Shown piece after piece: positions 27,338-35,169 of a stretch of DNA of 64,000 nt. Source of the DNA: Psychrobacter urativorans (GTDB lineage: Bacteria > Pseudomonadota > Gammaproteobacteria > Pseudomonadales > Moraxellaceae). The stretch spans positions 62,001 through 126,000 of the forward strand of contig NZ_CAJHBT010000002.1 in assembly GCF_904846675.1 (NCBI RefSeq), in the 5' to 3' direction. The translations under genes were made by a program, and so were the position numbers. The notes under the pieces were generated by a model, which saw only the letters and a program-made list of their open reading frames with translations, had not been told where the DNA came from and did not search any database. The number at the start of each line of letters is the position of its first letter. Positions within the stretch are counted from its first letter, which is position 1.

Positions 27338-28249
27338 TATAGTCATTCCAAAATATAAAGGATACAATCCTTTTAAAACAAGCAAAGTGACATAAGAACG
27401 ATGACCTACTCAGCAGACTTCCGCAACCAAGTGATTAGAAACATCAAACAGAAAGACATGAGCATTCGGCAAGTTTGTGTGTTTTATCATATTAGTAAAA
27501 CCACGTTACAGCGCTGGCTTAAAGACCCAAGTATTCAAAAAACAAGAAACAAAACGCCTAATAAGATACCTAACGATGCGTTATTAAAAGATGTTGAACT
27601 CTATCCAGATGATTATTTATATGAGCGAGCCCAGCGTTTTAACTGTAGCAAATCAGGCATTGAAGCGGCTTTAAAACGCCTTGGCATCAGCAAAAAAAAG
27701 ACCTTAGAGCATCCAAAAGCTTACACAGTAAAAAGAGCTCACTATCTGAGTAAACTAAAAGACTATATCGTTCAGGGCTTTCCTATTGTCTATATGGACG
27801 AGAGTGGCTTTGAGCAGCATGAGACCATACGTCCCTTTGGCTACGCACCGATTGGTAAAACCTTGTATTGATAGCTACAACTGGCAAGGGAGAAAACGAA
27901 CCAACGTCATCGGGGCATTGTAAGGAAAGATGCTGTTCGCGCTGGATACCTTCAAGAAAAATATCAACGGGGACATCTTCTATGACTGGTGCAAGAATAT
28001 ACTCATTCCTAGTCTTAAAACCAAGTGCGTCATTGTGATGGACAATGCAAGCTTTCATCAGCGGGTTCGAAGACTGCTTAATAGACATGGTCATCGTCTA
28101 TTATTTCTTCCGCCATACAGTCCTGATCTAAATCCTATTGAGAAAAAGTGGGCACAAGTAAAGTTTCTCCGTCAAGGTTGGATGGAGAATGATTTGAATA
28201 AACTGTTTCAAGATATGGAGTGTACTTCTTTTACACTGGATTGACTATA
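27338..28249 (+). mobile_element. IS630-family insertion sequence, inactivated
   Basis: Imperfect terminal inverted repeats bound the element: TATAGTCATTCCAAAATATA on the left (from 27338), and on the right the reverse complement TATAGTCAATCCAGTGTAAA (ending at 28249). The ends lie at TA, as expected for IS630/Tc1-type insertion. Length is about 0.9 kb with a single transposase gene inside. It sits between the GT2 gene and a glycosyltransferase gene of the capsule locus, directly behind an older copy of the same family, so it may have inserted into the relic. Confidence 0.75.
27401..28244 (+). pseudogene. IS630-family transposase, frameshifted with an internal stop
   Basis: The N-terminal part (27401-27870) has a helix-turn-helix (KDMSIRQVCVFYHISKTTLQ) and the first catalytic aspartate in YMDESGFEQHE. 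Near 27870 the frame must shift to reach DSYNWQGRKRTNVIGAL; this frame then meets a TAA at about 27920 before continuing as GKMLFALDTFKKN. The remaining DDE residues follow: VIVMDNASFHQ and NPIEKKWAQVK. Some IS630 elements use programmed frameshifting, but the extra nonsense codon where a leucine is expected argues for inactivation. All three catalytic acids are still encoded. Confidence 0.88.
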
Positions 28250-28300
28250 GTCTGTGCACATTTATGTTCGATTGGTTATATAAAAAATTTGAAGTTTAGG

Positions 28301-28306
28301 TATAAT
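28301..28306 (+). promoter_or_regulatory. Possible -10 element upstream of the glycosyltransferase following the IS
   Basis: A perfect TATAAT lies 40 bases before the ATG at 28346, just downstream of the IS right end. No -35 hexamer at ideal spacing is visible (TTGGTT at 28272 is 23 bases away). It could drive the genes cut off from the upstream operon by the IS copies. Weak evidence. Confidence 0.3.
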
Positions 28307-28345
28307 GCAAGTATGACAGATTATAAAGATAACTTGGATTTTAAT

Positions 28346-29434
28346 ATGGAAAGAGTATTACATGTAGTCGGAAAAATGGATCGTGCAGGTGCTGAAACGA
28401 TGTTGATGAATTTATATCGGCATATTGACCGCAATCAAATTCAATTTGATTTTGTAACCTTCACAGGTGGAACAGGTGATTATGACGCTGAGATTAAAAA
28501 ATTAGGTGGGAGAGTATTTCCAATTTTAGCTAATAATCCAATTGAACGTATGTTACGACTGAAAAGATTATTGCAGCAGAACCCTGAATATAAGGTTGTA
28601 CATGCACACATGCTATTGAGTAATGCTTTTCACTTACTTGCTGCTAAGAGTGCTGGAGTAAAGAATCGTATCTCACATGCGCATAATACTAGTAATGGTC
28701 AACCTAGCGTAATAAAAAAGGTATATGAAAAGTGGGCTTTAATAACTAATCGGCAGGTAGCAACCCATAAAATAGCGTGTGGTGAATTGGCCGCTCAGTA
28801 TTTATTCGGCACTACAGAAAATGTTTGGTTACTACCAAATGCTGTTGATATACGAGAAATGACCACTATTGCTAAAAAATCACGTGACTTCATAAGCCAA
28901 GAATTCAGTGATAATGGCCTTAAAGTTATTCAAGTTGGACGTTTAAGTAATGTTAAGAATCATCAGTTTTCTTTAGAAATCGCTGAACAACTAAAAAAAC
29001 GTAAAGTAAATTTTACATTGTATATTGTCGGACAAGGTCCGCTAGAGGATCAACTAAAGCAGCATGTAAAAGATAAGTCATTATCAGATAACATTATATT
29101 TTTAGGGGTACGTGATGATATTACTGAATTGATGGCTAGTGCAGACTATATGATAATGCCTTCTTTGCACGAAGGCTTCCCTGTCGTATTAGTGGAAAGT
29201 CATAGTGTTGGACTAACTGCAATAGTCTCAGACCAAGTTTCAAGTGAAGTAGATTTAGGATTAGGATTGGTTGATTTTTTACCTATTAATTCTGCAGAAG
29301 TCTGGGCTGATCGTTTGTTAGAACCTAAGCGTTCAACTCCTTCTGAAGAGGAGGTATTAGATGTACTAAGGTCATGTGGTTTCGATGTGTCCTTAAATGC
29401 GAAAAAATTAGCTCAGTTTTATCTGGAATTTTAA
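28346..29434 (+). CDS. Family 4 glycosyltransferase, copy A
   Basis: About 362 residues from the ATG at 28346, which matches the start of copy B at 32098; ATG 28313 would add 11 residues. GT-B fold family 4 features: HVVGKMDRAGAETMLMNLYRH near the N-terminus, VIQVGRLSNVKNHQFSLEIA at about 195, and the nucleotide-sugar-binding MPSLHEGFPVVLVESHSVGL with E-x7-E at about 285. From base 28406 to the stop, and beyond into wzy, the DNA is identical to copy B. Before 28406 it differs at many positions while encoding similar residues (MERVLHVVGKMDRAGAE against MAPQRTLHIVGRMDRAGAE), so copy A has a mosaic 5' end. It may be functional or redundant. Confidence 0.85.
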   Translation: MERVLHVVGKMDRAGAETMLMNLYRHIDRNQIQFDFVTFTGGTGDYDAEIKKLGGRVFPILANNPIERMLRLKRLLQQNPEYKVVHAHMLLSNAFHLLAAKSAGVKNRISHAHNTSNGQPSVIKKVYEKWALITNRQVATHKIACGELAAQYLFGTTENVWLLPNAVDIREMTTIAKKSRDFISQEFSDNGLKVIQVGRLSNVKNHQFSLEIAEQLKKRKVNFTLYIVGQGPLEDQLKQHVKDKSLSDNIIFLGVRDDITELMASADYMIMPSLHEGFPVVLVESHSVGLTAIVSDQVSSEVDLGLGLVDFLPINSAEVWADRLLEPKRSTPSEEEVLDVLRSCGFDVSLNAKKLAQFYLEF

Positions 29435-29593
29435 TTATCCTATTAATTTACTTTAAGCACCTTCTATAGAGGAATAAATGCTTCCATATTTATTAGTTCT
29501 AAGCTTTGTCATGTTTTGGATAACATTAGAGCAGAAAGCGCTTGGTCGTAAAGCCTTTTGGTTGCCTTTAATCGTTTTGGCTTTGTTTGCTGG
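28406..29593 (+). repeat. 1188-bp exact direct repeat, copy A (glycosyltransferase plus wzy 5' end)
   Basis: Identical by reading to 32164-33351 (offset 3758). It covers nearly all of the family 4 glycosyltransferase gene, the intergenic stretch with the wzy ribosome site, and the first 116 bases of wzy. The right edge is sharp: after GCTGG at 29589-29593 the sequence changes completely. Confidence 0.95.
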
Positions 29594-29636
29594 GAGCATT
29601 AGAATCTGCTGCAGATGTCGTATTACTGACGGATAA
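29478..29636 (+). pseudogene. wzy: Truncated 5' fragment of wzy
   Basis: It has the same ribosome site (AGAGGAAT) and first 38 codons as the intact wzy at 33236, then runs into unrelated sequence after 29593 and stops at 29634-29636. At most a short hydrophobic peptide could be made. It is part of the 1188-bp repeat and is clearly a duplication by-product. Confidence 0.9.
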
Positions 29637-30273
29637 GTCTTTTCAAGACGGCGGACCGGTACAAATTGTTCCAGAGTTGAAGGGTAGGCTTAATAGCTAT
29701 CAGTCTATAGCTCAAACGGATTGTTTTATATATGCACATTTTGCGTAGTTACAATTTATCCGGCCTGAGTTGGTAGGTAGTAAGGGTCTACAGTTCCCTG
29801 CTGAGCAATGTTATGAAAACTGGCCGTTTCATTGGGAAACGGGTTTTATTGCCTCTAATATTGTTGACAATAATGATGGTTATTACCACTATTGTCAATG
29901 TGGCGATTCTATTACTGGGTCCTACGATCTGAAACTGTTACATACCTTTTCGTAAGAAAGATTGGTAGCATATATAGCTGAGTAGTATTCAGACTTTCCT
30001 CAAGTTAGGAGAGTATGGGCGAATAAGACTTATGATAAAGTTTGGTTTGCATCAATGCCAATAAATATACAATACCTTAAAGAGACGGTTATAAAAGCAA
30101 AAGAACATATCGAAGCAATACGCAATTATCTTGATTATGGCTCACTTGAACTTAAAACTCGCTTGTTGCTTTTGAATCTTAAGCTGCTTGTTCCTTTAGC
30201 TGTATTCGCTATTTTGGGTCTGCGAACTGGACTCAACCAGTTGTCTCCAGTTCACAGACAAGCTGGACGCTGA
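29595..30273 (+). pseudogene. Remnant of an unidentified polysaccharide gene with internal stops
   Basis: One frame running from the repeat junction reads as coding sequence interrupted by several stops. It goes ALESAADVVLLTDKSFQDGG..., a stop near 29748, LQFIRPELVGSKGLQFPAEQ..., a stop at 29953-29955, another stop near 29980, then VRRVWANKTYDKVWFASMPI to a final stop at 30271. Residue use looks protein-like throughout, so I read one broken gene lacking its 5' end. I cannot name the family; a transferase acting in capsule synthesis is only a guess from position. A hairpin lies at its 3' end. Confidence 0.55.
30218..30259 (+). repeat. Long inverted repeat upstream of the amidotransferase gene
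   Basis: GTCTGCGAACTGGA (30218-30231) pairs with TCCAGTTCACAGAC (30246-30259) with one mismatch around a 14-base loop. There is no T-run, so a simple terminator is unlikely. It lies 60 bases before the next gene and at the end of the pseudogene. It could be a recombination remnant or a regulatory hairpin. Confidence 0.6.
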
Positions 30274-30319
30274 GACTATTGTTTTTCGTCAACTAATAAA
30301 CTATAAAATAGGAAACTCA

Positions 30320-32098
30320 ATGGCCCAATATCTCTTTGTTAAAACTCGCCAAGCTTTTGAATCATCAAAAATGCTTCAAAAGCTTGAGCACATTTGTAGC
30401 TTATTGACGCCTGAAGTAATTAAAGAGAAAAGTCAAAATACTGTAGAAGTATGGTCGAAAGACTTAAGCTCTTTTTATGCTATTCAGAATAGTGAGAGTG
30501 TGGCTAAACCAGAGCAGGGCGCATTGATCATTGGCTGGATTCAGCAGTTAGATAGTAAAAAGGTAGATATATGGGATTCTGAAGCTGATGGGTCTTACGC
30601 GGTGGTTAAAAACACTGAAGATGAGGTATCATTTTTCTCAGATCAGTTTGGTTCGCGAACTTTGTGGTACTACTATGATGATAGCACGCTCATAGTTTCC
30701 ACCTCGCAACGTGCAATCGTAGCTCTGAAGGGTAGTTTTCATCTTAATGATGAAACGCTTGCTTGGTATTTATCTTCAGGGTGTCAAGGACCGTATATTT
30801 CCTGGGATCAAGATATTAAACAGGTACTTCCTCACTTAGAATATAAACTAAATATTGCTGATTGGTGCCTAGATTGGAAACAGAAGCTAGGTATGGAATT
30901 ACCGCCATCAGGTAGTACTAAAATAAGTGACTACCTTAAGCTATACCAGAGCCAAGTAACTACGTCGCTTGATCAAATTATTAATAGCTATCCTAAAGGT
31001 CAAGTGTTAATGCCCTTGTCTGGTGGATTAGATAGCCGCTTACTTTTGGCTCTTAGTAAAAAGGTGGGTTTAGAAGATAAGGTGACGCTCGTAAATTGGG
31101 GCGCGCCAAAACAGAAAGGTGTTTTTGACGACAAGGTAGCTGCACAGCGTGTAGCAAGTTTTTATGGTAAAGATTTATTGGATATGTCTTTGCCTACTGA
31201 AATTGATTCTTATGATCAAGTTCTAGATAGTTTTGTAGAGGCAAGTGAAGGTCGTCTTGACCACTTCAATGCGTTTACAGATGGTTTTAAGATGTGGGAT
31301 AAGTTTTTTCAGAGCGGGTATCGAATGATCGTAAGAGGCGATATTCCATTCCCTGCTGGATATTGCCTTGATGAGTTTCAGATTAGAACGATGATGGGAT
31401 TAGAATTATTTAGTGACTATTCAAATATAAAAGATTTCAACGTAAAAAAATATTCTGATCTGCAGAATGAATATCTAACTAAACGTTTAAATGGAGAGTC
31501 GCTAATAAGATGGAGAGATAGAACTTTCACAGATGTTCGTGTACCTATAGTGCTTGCGGCATTTTCACATCAAATAAGTGCATTTGCAGAGAATAGAACA
31601 CCAATGTTAAATTGGACGTTATTTAAGCTTTATATGGGACTGCCCGACAAGGAAAAAGGAGATAAACTGCACATTAAAAGGCTTTGGAAAAAATATGATC
31701 GCAGTGGCATATCTTCCAACACAACAGGCTCGTTACGCTCAATGGACTCATATTTTAATAGCGAGCAAGGTAGTGATTATTTACTTGGTAAGCTTGCGCT
31801 TCTTGGAGAAAATAAATACTTTTCTTCAAGTTTGGTTGAATCCGTTCAAGAGCATTTTTCTAAGCAGAAACTCCCAACATTAGATCAACAGCATACAGCA
31901 GTTTCTCGAAAAGCAGCAGTTTTTAAAAAGGCTCGAACGTGGCTGTCTGGTAATTTACCGGCTTTGCTTAAAGCCTATATTAAAACTAAAGACGGCAAGA
32001 GATTATCGGCGACAACCTTGGCCTATCGCCTCGTTCTTGCAGAGAAAATTATCACTATGTATGAATCAGATGCGAAACAAATTAAGGTGAGTAACTGA
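30320..32098 (+). CDS. Asparagine-synthase-like amidotransferase, probably amidating a uronic acid
   Basis: 592 residues. The N-terminal half is a class II glutamine-amidotransferase-like domain (DGSYAVVKN, then SFFSDQFGSRTLWYYY at about 112-127). The protein begins MAQYLFVK and lacks the catalytic Cys2, so glutamine hydrolysis in the usual way is unlikely and ammonia may be taken directly. The C-terminal half is an ATP-pyrophosphatase domain with the PP-loop PLSGGLDSR at about 231-239. In loci making GalNAcA, such proteins (WbpS of P. aeruginosa O6 and its E. coli O121 counterpart) amidate the uronic acid. The tviB-tviC pair here fits that role, by inference. AGGAAA precedes the ATG. The stop overlaps the start of the next gene (TGATG). 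It is flanked by the two 1188-bp repeats. Confidence 0.8.
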   Translation: MAQYLFVKTRQAFESSKMLQKLEHICSLLTPEVIKEKSQNTVEVWSKDLSSFYAIQNSESVAKPEQGALIIGWIQQLDSKKVDIWDSEADGSYAVVKNTEDEVSFFSDQFGSRTLWYYYDDSTLIVSTSQRAIVALKGSFHLNDETLAWYLSSGCQGPYISWDQDIKQVLPHLEYKLNIADWCLDWKQKLGMELPPSGSTKISDYLKLYQSQVTTSLDQIINSYPKGQVLMPLSGGLDSRLLLALSKKVGLEDKVTLVNWGAPKQKGVFDDKVAAQRVASFYGKDLLDMSLPTEIDSYDQVLDSFVEASEGRLDHFNAFTDGFKMWDKFFQSGYRMIVRGDIPFPAGYCLDEFQIRTMMGLELFSDYSNIKDFNVKKYSDLQNEYLTKRLNGESLIRWRDRTFTDVRVPIVLAAFSHQISAFAENRTPMLNWTLFKLYMGLPDKEKGDKLHIKRLWKKYDRSGISSNTTGSLRSMDSYFNSEQGSDYLLGKLALLGENKYFSSSLVESVQEHFSKQKLPTLDQQHTAVSRKAAVFKKARTWLSGNLPALLKAYIKTKDGKRLSATTLAYRLVLAEKIITMYESDAKQIKVSN

Positions 32099-33192
32099 TG
32101 GCGCCACAACGGACTTTACATATTGTAGGTAGGATGGACCGTGCTGGTGCAGAAACGATGTTAATGAATTTATATCGGCATATTGACCGCAATCAAATTC
32201 AATTTGATTTTGTAACCTTCACAGGTGGAACAGGTGATTATGACGCTGAGATTAAAAAATTAGGTGGGAGAGTATTTCCAATTTTAGCTAATAATCCAAT
32301 TGAACGTATGTTACGACTGAAAAGATTATTGCAGCAGAACCCTGAATATAAGGTTGTACATGCACACATGCTATTGAGTAATGCTTTTCACTTACTTGCT
32401 GCTAAGAGTGCTGGAGTAAAGAATCGTATCTCACATGCGCATAATACTAGTAATGGTCAACCTAGCGTAATAAAAAAGGTATATGAAAAGTGGGCTTTAA
32501 TAACTAATCGGCAGGTAGCAACCCATAAAATAGCGTGTGGTGAATTGGCCGCTCAGTATTTATTCGGCACTACAGAAAATGTTTGGTTACTACCAAATGC
32601 TGTTGATATACGAGAAATGACCACTATTGCTAAAAAATCACGTGACTTCATAAGCCAAGAATTCAGTGATAATGGCCTTAAAGTTATTCAAGTTGGACGT
32701 TTAAGTAATGTTAAGAATCATCAGTTTTCTTTAGAAATCGCTGAACAACTAAAAAAACGTAAAGTAAATTTTACATTGTATATTGTCGGACAAGGTCCGC
32801 TAGAGGATCAACTAAAGCAGCATGTAAAAGATAAGTCATTATCAGATAACATTATATTTTTAGGGGTACGTGATGATATTACTGAATTGATGGCTAGTGC
32901 AGACTATATGATAATGCCTTCTTTGCACGAAGGCTTCCCTGTCGTATTAGTGGAAAGTCATAGTGTTGGACTAACTGCAATAGTCTCAGACCAAGTTTCA
33001 AGTGAAGTAGATTTAGGATTAGGATTGGTTGATTTTTTACCTATTAATTCTGCAGAAGTCTGGGCTGATCGTTTGTTAGAACCTAAGCGTTCAACTCCTT
33101 CTGAAGAGGAGGTATTAGATGTACTAAGGTCATGTGGTTTCGATGTGTCCTTAAATGCGAAAAAATTAGCTCAGTTTTATCTGGAATTTTAA
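32098..33192 (+). CDS. Family 4 glycosyltransferase, copy B
   Basis: 364 residues, starting on the last base of the amidotransferase stop codon. It is identical to copy A at 28346 from residue 23 to the end, with the same GT-B landmarks (RAGAETMLMNLYRH, VGRLSNVKNHQ, MPSLHEGFPVVLVE). Its N-terminus MAPQRTLHIVGRMDRAGAE differs from copy A. It is translationally coupled to the gene before it and followed by intact wzy, so this copy sits in the more natural operon setting and is probably the ancestral one. It should add one repeat-unit sugar; donor unknown. Confidence 0.87.
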   Translation: MAPQRTLHIVGRMDRAGAETMLMNLYRHIDRNQIQFDFVTFTGGTGDYDAEIKKLGGRVFPILANNPIERMLRLKRLLQQNPEYKVVHAHMLLSNAFHLLAAKSAGVKNRISHAHNTSNGQPSVIKKVYEKWALITNRQVATHKIACGELAAQYLFGTTENVWLLPNAVDIREMTTIAKKSRDFISQEFSDNGLKVIQVGRLSNVKNHQFSLEIAEQLKKRKVNFTLYIVGQGPLEDQLKQHVKDKSLSDNIIFLGVRDDITELMASADYMIMPSLHEGFPVVLVESHSVGLTAIVSDQVSSEVDLGLGLVDFLPINSAEVWADRLLEPKRSTPSEEEVLDVLRSCGFDVSLNAKKLAQFYLEF

Positions 33193-33351
33193 TTATCCTA
33201 TTAATTTACTTTAAGCACCTTCTATAGAGGAATAAATGCTTCCATATTTATTAGTTCTAAGCTTTGTCATGTTTTGGATAACATTAGAGCAGAAAGCGCT
33301 TGGTCGTAAAGCCTTTTGGTTGCCTTTAATCGTTTTGGCTTTGTTTGCTGG
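32164..33351 (+). repeat. 1188-bp exact direct repeat, copy B
   Basis: Second copy of the repeat at 28406-29593. Here it runs into the intact wzy, while copy A breaks off after GCTGG. Recombination between the copies would delete 3758 bp, including the truncated wzy, the pseudogene and the amidotransferase gene. Confidence 0.95.
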
Positions 33352-34276
33352 AATTCGCAGTAATTTGGTTGGTACTGACTCGGAAACTTATACCAGATAC
33401 TTTGTCAATCAACTGAGTGTTAATAACCTTCAGTTGAGAGAAGGTTTCGAGTTGGGGTATCGATTATTAGAATATAATTTGTTAGAATTAACACATAATT
33501 ATTTTTGGCTTTTTTTTATATCAGGATTAATAGTTGTCTACTGCTATTTAAAGGTTATTAAAAAATATAGTATGAATTACAGTTTTTCTATTTTTTTATT
33601 CATTACTTTAGGAACTTATACCTTCTTTTTTAATGGTTTGCGCCAAGGTTTATCAATGGCAATATTTGCATTGGCAACTCCTTATTTGTTAGAAAAAAGA
33701 ATTATTCCATACTTATTGATATGTGGTTTGGCTTCTCTCTTTCACACCAGTGCTTTATTTATGATTCCATTTTATTTTTTAGTGAATATAAATATAAAAT
33801 TAATTTATAAACTGTCGATAGCTTTTGTAACTTCTATATTGGGGAGTAGGCTTCTTATCTCTTATATTGCTGCAAGTAACTCAAAATATGAGAGTTATAC
33901 AGAGGTAGTTGAAAAAGGTGGTGGTTATTTGACGTTGGGCTTTTTTGCTTTACTGGTTGTCTTTATATATTTTATCATTCATATTTATAAAATACGAGAA
34001 GCACGTTTTATTAAACTATTCACGTTTTACGCTGTTGGTGTGCTTTTTCTTATACCAATAGCCATGCTAGGTGCTAGTCCATCAGGTCCACAGAGGCTCC
34101 TTACTTACTTCACATGGACACTGGTTTTATTGTTGCCTATAGTATTTAAGAGAATTAATAATATTTATGTTTCTGTCGTTTTTGTAGTAATTGCAATAAC
34201 TTATTTCGTTTTGTCTACATCCAGACTTAGTGGTTTAACTCCTTATATTATTAATCCTATTTTTGAGATATTTTAA
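33236..34276 (+). CDS. wzy: Wzy polymerase (EpsG-like family)
   Basis: 346 residues with about ten hydrophobic segments. An early periplasmic-loop motif AGIRSNLVGTDSETYTRYF (G-x-D-x-x-x-Y) and FFNGLRQGLSMAIFALATPY are characteristic of EpsG-type polysaccharide polymerases. Wzy joins flipped repeat units in the periplasm, with chain length set by Wzc. It follows glycosyltransferase copy B by 43 bases with AGAGGA before the ATG. Its stop overlaps the next start (TAATG). The first 116 bases are duplicated at 29478. Confidence 0.85.
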   Translation: MLPYLLVLSFVMFWITLEQKALGRKAFWLPLIVLALFAGIRSNLVGTDSETYTRYFVNQLSVNNLQLREGFELGYRLLEYNLLELTHNYFWLFFISGLIVVYCYLKVIKKYSMNYSFSIFLFITLGTYTFFFNGLRQGLSMAIFALATPYLLEKRIIPYLLICGLASLFHTSALFMIPFYFLVNINIKLIYKLSIAFVTSILGSRLLISYIAASNSKYESYTEVVEKGGGYLTLGFFALLVVFIYFIIHIYKIREARFIKLFTFYAVGVLFLIPIAMLGASPSGPQRLLTYFTWTLVLLLPIVFKRINNIYVSVVFVVIAITYFVLSTSRLSGLTPYIINPIFEIF

Positions 34277-35169
34277 TGAATAAACTTCCTTCTGTGACAA
34301 TTGGTATCCCATTCTATAATGCAGAATCCACATTGTTAGATGCAGTGCGTTCAGTTTTTGCACAGACTCATGAAAGCTGGGAGCTCATATTAATTGATGA
34401 TGGATCTACAGATCGCTCCTTAGAGTTGGCACGATCAATCAGGGACCCTAGAGTTACTGTGTACTCAGATGGTACAAATCGTAAGTTAGCGGGGCGCCTC
34501 AATCAATTAGTAGGTCTTGCGAAATATGACTTCATAGCACGTATGGATGCTGACGATATGATGGCTCCAAATAGAATAGAGACGCTACTTGAAATTCTGT
34601 ATGCTGATGAAAAATATGACCTTGCTTCATGTGGTACTTATTCTATTAGAAATAATGGGACTTTTAACGGATATAGAGGTAGTGACGAGAAAAACTATAC
34701 TTTTGAAGGGCTTCTAAATAAGTCCCAAAGGTTCTTACATGCAGGTCTTGTTGCGCGTAAGAGTTGGTACGAACGCAACCGTTATAATGAACTATTACCT
34801 TTAGGACAGGATTCTGATTTATGGCTTCGAGCTGCTAAAGTAGGAGATTTTCGTGCGATATCAATTAAAGAGCCTTTATATATGTATCGAGAAGAAGGCA
34901 ATGTGACGCCTAAAAAGTTGTTGACAGCATACAGGATAGAGAGAAATAATTTTGCGCCTTTAATTGAAGCTAGACATGCTAGATGGAAGTATATTTCCAA
35001 ATCTATTGTAAAAACCTGTATTGTTCAGGTTATGGATTTGACAGGTACTCTTGATTATCTTCTTCATCGTAGAAATAAAAAAGATAAAAATGAAAAGTTA
35101 ATAGAATTATTTAATAATTCGCTAGATAAAATATTTTCAACCCTAATTCCAGGTATTGATAATGAATAA
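34276..35169 (+). CDS. Family 2 glycosyltransferase
   Basis: 297 residues with the GT-A core near the N-terminus: SVTIGIPFYNAESTLLDAVR, LILIDDGSTDRSLELA, and the metal-binding ARMDADDMMAPNRIETL at about 87-103. GQDSDLWLRAAKVGDF near 175 corresponds to the acceptor/catalytic region (ED-like pair). It is coupled to wzy by a one-base overlap and to the next glycosyltransferase by an 8-base overlap, so the three are one translational block. The sugar it transfers is unknown. Confidence 0.88.
   Translation: MNKLPSVTIGIPFYNAESTLLDAVRSVFAQTHESWELILIDDGSTDRSLELARSIRDPRVTVYSDGTNRKLAGRLNQLVGLAKYDFIARMDADDMMAPNRIETLLEILYADEKYDLASCGTYSIRNNGTFNGYRGSDEKNYTFEGLLNKSQRFLHAGLVARKSWYERNRYNELLPLGQDSDLWLRAAKVGDFRAISIKEPLYMYREEGNVTPKKLLTAYRIERNNFAPLIEARHARWKYISKSIVKTCIVQVMDLTGTLDYLLHRRNKKDKNEKLIELFNNSLDKIFSTLIPGIDNE

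Noticed and set aside
27401..28244. Programmed frameshifting producing an active IS630 transposase
   Set aside because: Besides the shift near 27870, an in-frame TAA occurs at about 27920 where leucine is expected, so a single frameshift cannot restore the protein.
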